Assembly: GCA_029245245.1 (NCBI GenBank)
Contig: JAQWPT010000007.1
Coordinates: 41,942-105,941, forward strand
Direction of reading: 5' to 3'
Source: Phycisphaerales bacterium
Lineage (GTDB): Bacteria; Planctomycetota; Phycisphaerae; Phycisphaerales; SM1A02
DNA: 64,000 nt
Part shown: one piece after another, positions 17,191-24,832 of the stretch
How positions within the stretch are numbered: the first letter of the stretch is position 1
How the letters are laid out: every line of letters starts with the position of its first letter
The notes under the pieces: model-generated
Database searches by the model: none
Told to the model about the DNA's origin: nothing
Seen by the model: the letters and a program-made list of their open reading frames with translations, nothing else
Made by a program: the position numbers and the translations under genes

Positions 17191-19140
17191 ATGGCTCCCC
17201 GAATTCCTGGATTTGACGTGATCATCATTGGTGGTGGCCATGCCGGCACCGAGGCGGCATGGGCCGCGGCCAGCGTGCTGCGCGGCCGCGGACGTGTGGC
17301 CCTGGTGACCATGGATCCTTCACGCATTGGAACCATGAGTTGCAATCCTGCCATCGGTGGGCTCGCCAAGGGGCAGATGGCACGGGAGATCGATGCACTT
17401 GGCGGCCTGATGGGTCGTGCCATCGACGCTACCGGGATCATGTTCAAGATGCTCAACACGTCCAAGGGCCCGGCCGTTCGCGGTCCACGCGCCCAGGCTG
17501 ACAAGGAGGCCTACCGCGTCGAGGTCCAGCGCCTCATCGCCGAGGCCGGGAATCTCGACGTCATCGCGGGGGCGGTGGACGACCTTGTCGTGGAGGGGCA
17601 GCGAATCATCGGCATTGACCTGCCGGCGGGATCGGGGATCGTGCATCCACGCGCAGATCGATTCGACGATGACCCGGATGCCGCCCCCCGCTCCATCTAC
17701 GCATCCCGGCCGCTGGACTCGGACCGGCACGAGGACTCGACACGACTGCATGCGGAATCCGTGGTGCTGACCACCGGGACCTTCATGCGTGCCCTCATGC
17801 ATACGGGCGGCACCGCCACCCCCGGGGGCCGGGTGGATGAAGGGTCGGCCGACGGCATCAGCGGGACGCTGCAGCGGCTGGGCTTCCAACTCGGTCGACT
17901 CAAGACGGGAACCCCGCCTCGCCTTCGACGTGGCAGCATCGACTGGAACGGGCTGCCGGGGCAGCAAGGCGATGAGACCCCTCGCCCGTTCAGTGATTTG
18001 ACCACGGAAGGAGACTTTCCCCGGCTCCGTCAGGTCGAATGCAGGATCACGTCGACGACGGCAGAGGCCCACGCACTGATCCGAGAGAACCTGCACCGGG
18101 CGCCGATGTACAGCGGGGCGGTCGAGGCCGAGTGTGGGCCCCGGTACTGCCCGTCGATCGAGGACAAGGTGGTTCGGTTCGCCGATCGAGATGCGCACCA
18201 CGTGTTCCTCGAGCCCGAATCCCACCATACCGACGAGTTGTACTGCAACGGCATCTCCACCTCGCTGCCCCGGGACGTCCAGGAGCAGTTGGTTCGGTCG
18301 ATGCCCGGATGCGCTCATGCCGAGATTCTTCGTTGGGGATACGCCGTCGAATACGACATGGTCTGGCCGCACCAGATCGATGCCACCTGCATGACCAAGT
18401 CCATCGAGGGACTCTTTCTCGCTGGACAGATCAACGGGACCAGTGGCTACGAGGAGGCGGGGGGGCAGGGGCTCGTGGCCGGGTTGAACGCGGCACGCCG
18501 CGCCGCCGGTGACGATCCCATCCGGCTCGGTCGGGATCAGGCCTACATCGGGGTGATGCTTGATGACCTGGTCACGAAGACGCCTCGCGAGCCCTACCGG
18601 ATGTTCACCAGTCGAGCAGAACATCGTCTGCTGCTGCGAGCCGACAACACGGATGAACGCCTGACTCCGTCGGCTCGTGCGTGGGGGCTTGTCTGCGATC
18701 GCAGGTGGGACACATGGATCGGTCGCGAGGCCGCATTGCGACGTATCACCGAGGGGATCGAGTCGACCCGGATCGAGGGTGGGCGTCCACTCCGCAAGCT
18801 CGTGATGCAGCCCGAGACCACGGTCGATGAGATCGCTCGTCGCTTGCAGGAACCGGACCAGCCGGTGGTTGAACGAGTCATGACGTCGATGCGCTACGAG
18901 GGGTACATCGTGCGTCAGCACGCCGCCATTTCCCGGCAGCGTGACGCGGATGCCAGGTCCATTCCCACGTGGATCGATCCGGCTGCGGTGACGGGGCTTC
19001 GCAGCGAGGCGGCGGAAGCCCTGGCCCGGTATCGACCGGCGACGCTTGGACAGGCTGGCCGCCTGGCTGGAGTGAGTCCTGCGGACCTGACGCTGCTGGG
19101 CGTGGCCATCCGAAAGGGACGAGCCCGCAATACCCGGTGA
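17191..19140 (+). CDS. mnmG: tRNA uridine 5-carboxymethylaminomethyl modification enzyme MnmG (GidA)
   Basis: A 649-residue FAD protein that works with the GTPase MnmE to modify U34 of certain tRNAs. The N-terminal FAD site IIIGGGHAGTEAA, the MSCNPAIGGLAKGQ motif and the late GQINGTSGYEEAGGQGLVAG and SRAEHRLLLRADNTDERL motifs are all present. ATG 17191 follows the korB stop by 7 nt and places the Rossmann motif at the expected distance; the open frame upstream lies within korB. Coupling to korAB appears positional rather than functional. It ends 8 nt from the convergent methyltransferase gene. Confidence 0.96.
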   Translation: MAPRIPGFDVIIIGGGHAGTEAAWAAASVLRGRGRVALVTMDPSRIGTMSCNPAIGGLAKGQMAREIDALGGLMGRAIDATGIMFKMLNTSKGPAVRGPRAQADKEAYRVEVQRLIAEAGNLDVIAGAVDDLVVEGQRIIGIDLPAGSGIVHPRADRFDDDPDAAPRSIYASRPLDSDRHEDSTRLHAESVVLTTGTFMRALMHTGGTATPGGRVDEGSADGISGTLQRLGFQLGRLKTGTPPRLRRGSIDWNGLPGQQGDETPRPFSDLTTEGDFPRLRQVECRITSTTAEAHALIRENLHRAPMYSGAVEAECGPRYCPSIEDKVVRFADRDAHHVFLEPESHHTDELYCNGISTSLPRDVQEQLVRSMPGCAHAEILRWGYAVEYDMVWPHQIDATCMTKSIEGLFLAGQINGTSGYEEAGGQGLVAGLNAARRAAGDDPIRLGRDQAYIGVMLDDLVTKTPREPYRMFTSRAEHRLLLRADNTDERLTPSARAWGLVCDRRWDTWIGREAALRRITEGIESTRIEGGRPLRKLVMQPETTVDEIARRLQEPDQPVVERVMTSMRYEGYIVRQHAAISRQRDADARSIPTWIDPAAVTGLRSEAAEALARYRPATLGQAGRLAGVSPADLTLLGVAIRKGRARNTR

Positions 19141-19148
19141 ATCGGTGT

Positions 19149-20309
19149 TCAGGAACTGGTTGAGCCGGCGTAGAGTTCGAACCGCAGCAGTCGACAATCG
19201 ATGCCACCATGCTCGAACGGCGTTCGCTGTGCAGCTTTCAGCCCGATGCGTCCGGCATGTTCACGGGCCGTGAAGACGAACCCGTCCCAGCCAGCGCACT
19301 GCTGCTTGAGGTAATCACCCATGCGACGGTAGGTGGGAGCGAGTTCCTCGGGATCACCAAGTCGAAGGCCGTATTCTCCGTGAAGAATGACCGTGCCCGG
19401 TTGCTCGGGCAGGGGCGTGTCGGCGAAGTCGCAGGTGGAGAACTCGATGAGGTGTTCCACACCGGCGGTCGTCGCGTTGCGTCGTGCCGATTCCACGGCC
19501 TTGGGATCGAGGTCCGTGGCGATGATGGGCGCGATGCCGACGGGCTTTCGAGCCTGCCGCTTGGCTTCAGCCCTGGCATCCCGCCATGCTTCCTCGTCGA
19601 AACTCAGCAGGTGCTGGATTCCGTACCCGCTTCGGAGCAGGCCCGGGGCCCGGTGGCTGGCGATCAGCGCGGCCTCGATGGCCAGGGTTCCGCTGCCGCA
19701 CATCGGTACGACCAGCGGTCGGGATCCGTCGTACCCGGCTTCCCGGAGAATCGCCGCCGCGGTGGTTTCCCGCAGCGGAGCCTTGCCGGGTTCCCGGCGG
19801 TACCCGCGATCCGAGAGTTTCGGACCCGAGAAGTCCAGGGACAGGCGGGCCTGGTCGTTCTTCCAGAAGAGGTGCACTACGGCATGATCACCGCTGGAGT
19901 TGGAGTCGGGACGCCGATCGTGGATCTTCAGAAGACGATCGACGATCGCATCCTTGACCTTCACGTTCGGGAACATCGAGTTGGTGATGGTGGGGTTGTC
20001 TACGGCGGAAACCACGGTGAGGCACCCGTCGGGCGGGATCACCCGTTCCCATGGCAATCGAACGGTTTCCGCGTACAGCATGTCCGCATCCACGGCACGG
20101 ATGTCGGCGAATCGCTGCAGCACGTGGTACCCCGTACGAAGCCAGAGCAGCATGCGCATGCCATCCACCATCGTGCCCCGGGTTGCAACGCCGGTGTAGT
20201 CGGTCTTCTCAACCGGAAGGCCAAGGCCCTCGACCTCCTGCGCAAGCCAGGGTGACAACCCCGGGGCACAGGACACTCGATATGGACGTGGGGGGTCAGC
20301 AGTGGGCAT
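19149..20309 (-). CDS. RlmL/TrmN-like THUMP methyltransferase with altered catalytic motif
   Basis: A 386-residue S-adenosylmethionine-dependent RNA methyltransferase of the RlmL group (23S rRNA m2G2445 or related sites). An N-terminal ferredoxin-like/THUMP part is followed by LDFSGPKLSDRGYR and the SAM-binding VPMCGSGTLAIEAALIA. Where the family has NPPYG this protein reads LHGEYGLRLG, so the Asn-Pro-Pro that positions the target amine is missing. The start at 20309 (MPTADPPRPYR) is chosen because the longer frame runs into the tRNA-Pro gene. The gene is 47 nt downstream of tRNA-Pro on the same strand, so it is probably cotranscribed with the tRNA cluster. Confidence 0.8.
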   Translation of the reverse strand: MPTADPPRPYRVSCAPGLSPWLAQEVEGLGLPVEKTDYTGVATRGTMVDGMRMLLWLRTGYHVLQRFADIRAVDADMLYAETVRLPWERVIPPDGCLTVVSAVDNPTITNSMFPNVKVKDAIVDRLLKIHDRRPDSNSSGDHAVVHLFWKNDQARLSLDFSGPKLSDRGYRREPGKAPLRETTAAAILREAGYDGSRPLVVPMCGSGTLAIEAALIASHRAPGLLRSGYGIQHLLSFDEEAWRDARAEAKRQARKPVGIAPIIATDLDPKAVESARRNATTAGVEHLIEFSTCDFADTPLPEQPGTVILHGEYGLRLGDPEELAPTYRRMGDYLKQQCAGWDGFVFTAREHAGRIGLKAAQRTPFEHGGIDCRLLRFELYAGSTSS

Positions 20310-20356
20310 GGGGTCATGCTCGAAGGCCACCCGCCATTGTCGGCGGGAAGCGGCAA

Positions 20357-20430
<74 letters not shown>

Positions 20431-20447
20431 TGGTGTTTCCTGGTGAA

Positions 20448-20530
20448 TGGGCGAGACAGGATTCGAACCTGTGAAGGCGTACGCCAGCAGATTTACAGTC
20501 TGCCCCCTTTGTCCACTTGGGTACTCGCCC
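20448..20530 (-). tRNA. tRNA-Tyr (anticodon GTA)
   Basis: An 83-nt class II tRNA on the minus strand with a long variable arm. The acceptor is GGGCGAG/CUCGCCC with discriminator A, and the anticodon arm is CAGA-CUGUAAA-UCUG, giving GUA. The T arm contains GGUUCGAAUCC. It lies 17 nt upstream of tRNA-Pro in the reading direction. Confidence 0.96.
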
Positions 20531-20591
20531 TTGAAACGGTGAAGTCTAATGGCCCCGGGAGGGGGGGGCAAGACATGCCATGAACCAGGAA

Positions 20592-20664
20592 AGCCGCCGG
20601 GCGGACTCGAACCGCCGACCTCAAGATTACAAATCATGTGCTCTTCCAACTGAGCTACGGCGGC
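20592..20664 (-). tRNA. tRNA-Thr (anticodon TGT)
   Basis: A 73-nt tRNA on the minus strand. Acceptor GCCGCCG pairs CGGCGGC with discriminator U, the D arm is GCUCAGUUGGAAGAGC, and the T arm contains GGUUCGAGUCC. The anticodon loop UUUGUAA gives UGU, and the anticodon stem has one U-U mismatch. It is the first gene of the Thr-Tyr-Pro cluster. Confidence 0.95.
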
Positions 20665-20676
20665 TGCGACCCCATC

Positions 20677-20705
20677 AGGGTACGTCCTGTGGATTCTCCG
20701 GGCAA
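20677..20705 (-). promoter_or_regulatory. Likely promoter of the tRNA Thr-Tyr-Pro cluster
   Basis: On the minus strand TTGCCC (20700-20705) and TACCCT (20677-20682) are spaced by 17 nt. Transcription would begin about 6 nt before the tRNA-Thr 5' end. Spacing and position fit a vegetative promoter, and the tRNAs plus the downstream methyltransferase would form one transcript. Confidence 0.45.
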
Positions 20706-21001
20706 TGCGGGTGGATTCCAGGGCCCGAGCCCACGGGGTGGGATGGGGCGGCAGGGCCTCCATGGAGGGGCTGGGCACTTGCTTGAATGTTCGTTGAACC
20801 GGATGAATGAATGGCTCGAATCATTGCTTGGAACTGCGGGGTTGGGCCCTTGCGTCGGTAGTTCTGGAGGGGTAGATTTCAGGTGGTGGGTCGCGGCGTC
20901 AGCCGTGACTGAGACTTGTACGGAAAGAAGAGAGGCAACTCACCACAGTCAACCGCGGGCATGTGCTTGAACTTGTTCAAGGCCATTGTGCTCTGCAGAC
21001 A

Positions 21002-21022
21002 CGAAAAACCGGCTTCGGCCGG
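21002..21022 (-). terminator. Rho-independent terminator of the DUF2892 gene
   Basis: Read on the minus strand, the stem CCGGC-CGAA-GCCGG is followed directly by TTTTTCG. A tetraloop hairpin with a T-run 70 nt after the DUF2892 stop is a good intrinsic terminator for that gene. Confidence 0.6.
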
Positions 21023-21041
21023 CTGGTGAGGAGAGAAGAAG

Positions 21042-21080
21042 GAAGGGCGATTCAGCAATGGATCGCCCTTCTGGTTTTTT
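21042..21080 (+). terminator. Strong plus-strand hairpin terminator without an assigned gene
   Basis: GAAGGGCGAT (21042-21051) and ATCGCCCTTC (21062-21071) form a perfect 10-bp stem with a 10-nt loop, followed by TGG and T6 (21075-21080). On the minus strand the same stem is preceded by A6 and followed by a pyrimidine-rich stretch, so it may act in both directions. Confidence 0.55.
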
Positions 21081-21091
21081 GCGTGACGTGT

Positions 21092-21307
21092 TCAGTGACC
21101 GATGACTTTGCGCATCATGCACTTGCCGGTGGCGGCCGAGAGCACGCCACCGATTCCAAGGATCGCCAGGCTGCCGGCAACGATGAACCACCATGCTTCG
21201 AGAATCTGGAGGTAGCAGAGGATGACCAGCAGCAGTCCTCCCAGGATCAGGAAGACGCCGGCGGTCATGCGCAGGGTGCGATCTGTGGTCTCGAGATTTC
21301 GTTCCAT
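21092..21307 (-). CDS. DUF2892 (YgaP-like) inner-membrane protein
   Basis: A 71-residue protein with two hydrophobic segments (about residues 15-31 and 37-60). The pattern ERNLETTDRTLRMTAGVFLILGG matches the start of DUF2892, a domain found alone or fused to rhodanese in YgaP. It ends in a short basic tail with a single Cys. A TATACT box lies exactly 6 nt before the ATG and no ribosome site fits between, so the message is probably leaderless. It is on the same strand as the ECF sigma gene but seems to have its own promoter and terminator. Function unknown. Confidence 0.8.
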   Translation of the reverse strand: MERNLETTDRTLRMTAGVFLILGGLLLVILCYLQILEAWWFIVAGSLAILGIGGVLSAATGKCMMRKVIGH

Positions 21308-21313
21308 GAATGC

Positions 21314-21341
21314 AGTATAGGGACAGCCGGCGGCTCTTCAA
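21314..21341 (-). promoter_or_regulatory. Probable leaderless promoter of the DUF2892 gene
   Basis: On the minus strand TTGAAG (21336-21341), a 16-nt spacer and TATACT (21314-21319) are followed by 6 nt and then the ATG. Both boxes are good sigma-70-type matches. The expected start site coincides with the A of the ATG. Confidence 0.55.
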
Positions 21342-21405
21342 ATCGAGTCGAAAGGGGGGCTCCGGGGAGTCGGGGCACCGTTGGATTGGAAGCCGTCCTA
21401 CGGGT

Positions 21406-21918
21406 TCAGACGGTGGCATCCTTGAGTTTCTGCAGCCCGCGGTATTTCCAGTTGTTCACGGTCGAGACCGGAACGCCCATGCTGTGGGCGGCTTCCTGGT
21501 AACTCAGGCCGTGGCAGATGACCAGTTCGACTGCATTGCGTTCATCCTCGGACAGCAGGTCCAACTGCTGGCTGACCTCGTCACCGAGTTCATTGGTATC
21601 CAGTTCCAGCCAGGACGAGGCGGTATCGCAGCTGGAGGTCGTCTCCGGCTGGCCGTCGTTGGCTTCCAGGAACCGCTGGAACCGCTGGTTTCGGTTGTAG
21701 CGACGCTTGATGAGGTTGTCTGCGATCTTGATGAGGTAGCTCACGGAGATCTTCATCTCGGGGAGCCGCTCAATCTGAAGCAGCCGGGCAAAGACATCCT
21801 GAGCGATGTCTTCAGCCATGTCAGGTGCCAGCGAACGTCTGCAGAAGCAGAACACACGGTGGTAGTAGGTTTCGAAATGGTCCAGAACGATAGAGGCACG
21901 TAGTTCAACTCGTGTCAC
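21406..21918 (-). CDS. ECF-type RNA polymerase sigma factor
   Basis: A 170-residue alternative sigma factor. Region 2 reads RRSLAPDMAEDIAQDVFARLLQ and region 4 LSEDERNAVELVICHGLSYQEAA..VPVSTVNNWKYRGLQKLK. GTG 21918 is chosen because GAGGAG lies 7 nt upstream on the minus strand; an open frame continues a further 200 nt but lacks a ribosome site and homologous residues. No anti-sigma factor gene is adjacent. The divergent neighbour is cardiolipin synthase, and the shared intergenic region holds two dyads, so an envelope-stress role is possible but not shown. Confidence 0.9.
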   Translation of the reverse strand: MTRVELRASIVLDHFETYYHRVFCFCRRSLAPDMAEDIAQDVFARLLQIERLPEMKISVSYLIKIADNLIKRRYNRNQRFQRFLEANDGQPETTSSCDTASSWLELDTNELGDEVSQQLDLLSEDERNAVELVICHGLSYQEAAHSMGVPVSTVNNWKYRGLQKLKDATV

Positions 21919-22124
21919 GGCCAAACTCCTCGAAAAGCATCCATCTGGACAGTTCATGGTCCAGGCAGCGCGGCTTAGATGAGGATGCTCCGGCAACCGT
22001 TGCCGGAGCAGGCTTCGTCCACAGGGTTCGTTCCCCGCAGGTGTGAAGCAATCCAATTCATTATCCCTTGAGAGCCCCTGGGGAGGGCTTAAAAGGGTTT
22101 TTTTACCCGTAAAGACTGACAATC

Positions 22125-22138
22125 CCTGACAAGTCAGG
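22125..22138. promoter_or_regulatory. CCTGAC-AA-GTCAGG dyad, candidate operator
   Basis: Perfect 6-bp inverted arms are separated by 2 nt, too tight for an RNA hairpin but typical of a dimeric regulator site. It lies about 125 nt before the cardiolipin synthase start and 207 nt before the ECF sigma start. Confidence 0.3.
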
Positions 22139-22182
22139 TCATTTCAACTTTCAGGCATAATCAGGATACGATTTTCTTCCGG

Positions 22183-22204
22183 TTGAGGTTCCTTGAAACC
22201 TCAA
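22183..22204 (+). promoter_or_regulatory. Stem-loop upstream of cardiolipin synthase
   Basis: TTGAGGTT (22183-22190) pairs perfectly with AACCTCAA (22197-22204) around a 6-nt loop. No T-run follows on either strand, so it is more likely an operator or leader structure than a terminator. It lies 60 nt before the ATG at 22264. Confidence 0.3.
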
Positions 22205-22263
22205 AGATCCGGCTAACTGATTCAAAATATCCTTGGAGTTACTATCAGTAACCACCCACTACT

Positions 22264-23673
22264 ATGCCTCTGGAGAGCTCTGCCTGCATCGATATGCCAT
22301 GGATTCTCACTCATATTGTCCTGGTAGTTGGGTTTTGCCTTGGAATTGTTGGCTTGGCGGTCTTGTTGGATCGCTCAAAGCAGCGAGAAGGCATCGGGGT
22401 CTGGATTTTCTGGATGATCGTCGTGCCCTACGTGGCCGTTCCGCTGTACCTGATGATCGGTGGCCGCAAGTATCGAAAGCTCATTCGTGAGAAGGGGGGC
22501 GTGGTCTTTGGAGACACTGAAGAGGAGTTCATCGGTGACCTGCATCCCATCGATACCCTGCTGCGGAATTTCGGCATCCCCGGGGCCTGTGCCGGGAACT
22601 CGTTGGATGTATTCCAGACCGGAGAAGAGACATTCGCGGCCTTGATGGAGCAGATTGAGGAGGCTCAAGAGAGCATCTTCATTGAGACCTTCGTCTTCAC
22701 GCTCGATTCGACCGGTCAAGCGATCTTCGATGCATTGGTCCGGCGCGCTCGCGAGGGCGTGACGGTCTGCTTGCTGGTCGATGGCCTGGGATCGATGCAT
22801 TTCAAGCAGCGTGACTTCAAGCCACTGCAGGATGCCGGGGGCCAGGGAGCCATCTTTCTCCCGGTCTTGCGCCTGCCGTTCCAGGGGAAGACCAATACCC
22901 GTGACCATCGAAAAATGGCGATCTTCGATCGAGCCCGGGTCATCGCGGGAGGAAGCAATCTCGCCGAGGAATACATGGGGCCCACCCCGCTTCCAGACCG
23001 TTGGAAGGACATCAACTTCCGGCTCGAAGGCCCCGCGGTGCGGCACTACATGGCGATCTTCCGAAGTGACTGGGCATTCGCAACCGGAGCCCCGCCACCC
23101 GAGGCGAAGCGTCCGGTGCAGCACCGGATCGACCCGTCAAGTACGAAACTTCAGGTGGTTCCCTCCGGTCCGGACATTCCCAGTGACTCGCTCTATTACA
23201 GCGTGCTGACGGCGGCCTACCTGTCCGCGTCCCGCTACTGGATCGCAACGCCATATTTCGTGCCCGACGACACCCTCTGCGAGGGAATCTGCCTGGCGGC
23301 GCGGCGGGGGGTGGATGTCCGGATCATCGTCCCATCGGTTTCCAATCACCACCTGACGGATCTTGCGAGATCCACCTATCTGCGACGAGTCATTGCAAGT
23401 GGCGGCACCGTGGTTCGCTACAACAGGATGTTCCACGGCAAGACCGTGATCGTCGACGACACGTTCGCCCTGGTCGGCTCCATGAATGCAGACCGGAGAA
23501 GCCTGTTCATCAACTTCGAGGTCATGCTCGGGGTGTACGATGCCGGCCTCATCAAGGCCATCGAGCAGTGGAACCACATGCTCATGGCCGATTCGGTGGA
23601 GGGGATTCATTCGGCGAATCGTCTTCGTTTGATGTATGAACGAGCCGTGAGTCTCATTGCCCCGCAATTGTAG
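22264..23673 (+). CDS. cls: Cardiolipin synthase (phospholipase D family)
   Basis: A 469-residue membrane enzyme that joins phosphatidylglycerol units into cardiolipin. Two N-terminal membrane helices (about residues 13-35 and 45-66) precede two PLD domains with HKD motifs HRKMAIFD and HGKTVIVD, each followed by the usual GGSNLAEEY and GSMNADRRS. Length and order match Cls. The start may be ATG 22264 or ATG 22294 (MPWILTHIV); the second would put GGAGAG 14 nt upstream and the helix at the very N-terminus. The next gene starts 11 nt after its stop, so the two are probably cotranscribed. Confidence 0.92.
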   Translation: MPLESSACIDMPWILTHIVLVVGFCLGIVGLAVLLDRSKQREGIGVWIFWMIVVPYVAVPLYLMIGGRKYRKLIREKGGVVFGDTEEEFIGDLHPIDTLLRNFGIPGACAGNSLDVFQTGEETFAALMEQIEEAQESIFIETFVFTLDSTGQAIFDALVRRAREGVTVCLLVDGLGSMHFKQRDFKPLQDAGGQGAIFLPVLRLPFQGKTNTRDHRKMAIFDRARVIAGGSNLAEEYMGPTPLPDRWKDINFRLEGPAVRHYMAIFRSDWAFATGAPPPEAKRPVQHRIDPSSTKLQVVPSGPDIPSDSLYYSVLTAAYLSASRYWIATPYFVPDDTLCEGICLAARRGVDVRIIVPSVSNHHLTDLARSTYLRRVIASGGTVVRYNRMFHGKTVIVDDTFALVGSMNADRRSLFINFEVMLGVYDAGLIKAIEQWNHMLMADSVEGIHSANRLRLMYERAVSLIAPQL

Positions 23674-23683
23674 GAGTCAGAGA

Positions 23684-24832
23684 ATGACGAAGGTACTGGT
23701 ACTCGGGGGTGGGCTGGTCGGGTCCGTCATCGCCCGTGACCTGGCGGCGGATGCAGACCTGGAAGTCAGCCTTGCCGATATCGACGCGAAGCGACTGGAG
23801 GCGGTGTGCGGTGCATCCGCGGATCCGATCAGCGCGGTGGAGGCGGACTGCTCCAGTCCCGAATGCGTAGCGACACTCTGCAACGATCACGAACTCATCG
23901 TGGGAGCCATGCCGGGACGGTTCGGGTACCGGGTCCTTCGGGCGGTCATCGAGTCGGGACGGAACTACTGCGACATCTCCTTCATGCCCGAGGATGCCTG
24001 GGAACTTGATGAGCTGGCTCGCACGCATGGTGCCACCTGCGTGGTGGACATCGGCGTGGCCCCGGGGATGAGCAATCTCCTGGGTGGACGTGCCGCGTTC
24101 AGGCTCGATCCCTGCCATACCCTGGACATCTTCGTGGGCGGTATTCCCGCCAATCCCCGTCCCCCGTTCGAGTACAAGGCGGGGTTCTCACCCGCGGACG
24201 TGCTTGAGGAGTACGTGCGTCCCGCGCGGCTGGTCGAAGATGGACGAACGGTCATCCGCGAGGCGCTCTCGGAACCGGAGTCGATCGATTTTCCGGGGGT
24301 GGGCGTCCTGGAAGCATTCAACACTGATGGTCTCCGCAGCCTTGCGGATCGACTTGATGTGCCGAGCATGCGTGAGAAGACGATGCGCTACCCAGGTCAT
24401 CGGGAGGTCATGCTGCAGATGCGTGAAGCGGGCTTCCTCGGGGAGGAACCGGTCCGTGTCGGTGATGTCGATATCGTGCCCCGTGATCTGGCCGCGGCCC
24501 TGCTGTTTCCCCATTGGACCTACGAGGAGGGAGAAGCGGACCTTACTGCCATGCGCGTCGAAGCCACGGGCGAACTCGAAGGCCGCACGGTTCGCCTGCG
24601 ATGGGATCTGCTGGATTACTACGATCCCGCCACGGGATTCAGTTCGATGGCCCGGACCACCGCGTTTCCCTGCGCCATCATGGCCCGACTGATCGCCAAG
24701 GGCGTGGTCGATGCACCGGGCGTGCATCCTCCGGAGGAGTTTGCGGCCCGGGATGATGTCCTCGATGCGCTCTTCTCCGGATTGCAGGCACGTGGTGTTC
24801 ATTACACCGAGCACGTCGACGAGATCAGTTGA
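23684..24832 (+). CDS. Saccharopine-dehydrogenase-family NAD(P)-dependent oxidoreductase
   Basis: A 382-residue protein with an N-terminal Rossmann domain (VLVLGGGLVGSVIARDLA) and the saccharopine-dehydrogenase signatures (SGRNYCDISFMPEDAWELDELA, DIGVAPGMSNLLGG, GVVDAPGVHPPEEF). The family includes LYS9-type saccharopine dehydrogenase, lysine 6-dehydrogenase and carboxynorspermidine synthase. ATG 23684 has TAGGAG 8 nt upstream. With an ALDH7 enzyme in the same window, lysine breakdown to aminoadipate is the most attractive role, but synteny is not direct. Its 3' end overlaps the convergent FAD dehydrogenase by 8 nt. Confidence 0.87.
   Translation: MTKVLVLGGGLVGSVIARDLAADADLEVSLADIDAKRLEAVCGASADPISAVEADCSSPECVATLCNDHELIVGAMPGRFGYRVLRAVIESGRNYCDISFMPEDAWELDELARTHGATCVVDIGVAPGMSNLLGGRAAFRLDPCHTLDIFVGGIPANPRPPFEYKAGFSPADVLEEYVRPARLVEDGRTVIREALSEPESIDFPGVGVLEAFNTDGLRSLADRLDVPSMREKTMRYPGHREVMLQMREAGFLGEEPVRVGDVDIVPRDLAAALLFPHWTYEEGEADLTAMRVEATGELEGRTVRLRWDLLDYYDPATGFSSMARTTAFPCAIMARLIAKGVVDAPGVHPPEEFAARDDVLDALFSGLQARGVHYTEHVDEIS

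Larger units (their letters stand above)
20875..21080 (+). ncRNA. Candidate structured non-coding RNA ending at an orphan terminator
   Basis: The 427 nt between tRNA-Thr and the DUF2892 gene carry no convincing protein gene. On the plus strand the region holds paired arms GTGGTG/CACCAC (about 20882 and 20944), a small CGGC-GTCA-GCCG hairpin, a CTTGAAC-TT-GTTCAAG dyad at 20966-20981, a CCGGC-TTCG-GCCGG hairpin at 21009-21022, and a strong hairpin with T-run at 21042-21080. A plus-strand terminator with no upstream plus-strand gene suggests a short transcript. The 5' end is a guess, and I cannot match it to 6S, tmRNA, RNase P or SRP RNA. Confidence 0.25.
21919..22263 (+). other. Divergent intergenic region with two dyad elements
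   Basis: This lies between the ECF sigma gene and cardiolipin synthase and has no supported gene. It contains CCTGAC-AA-GTCAGG at 22125-22138, preceded by another CTGAC at 22116, and a perfect 8-bp stem-loop TTGAGGTT/AACCTCAA at 22183-22204. A T7 run lies at about 22098-22104. The stretch from 22080 onward is markedly more AT-rich than the flanks, as expected for promoters. Confidence 0.5.

Noticed and set aside
17320..19197. 625-codon antisense frame over mnmG
   Set aside because: It is a shadow frame; MnmG motifs on the plus strand are complete.
20638..20970. 110-codon plus-strand frame upstream of the DUF2892 gene
   Set aside because: It starts inside tRNA-Thr, has no homology-like pattern and unlikely composition; the region looks non-coding.
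22095..22108. GGGT-T6-ACCC near the ECF sigma gene considered as a terminator
   Set aside because: The stem is only 4 bp with a T-only loop and lies upstream of both divergent genes, where a terminator has no role.
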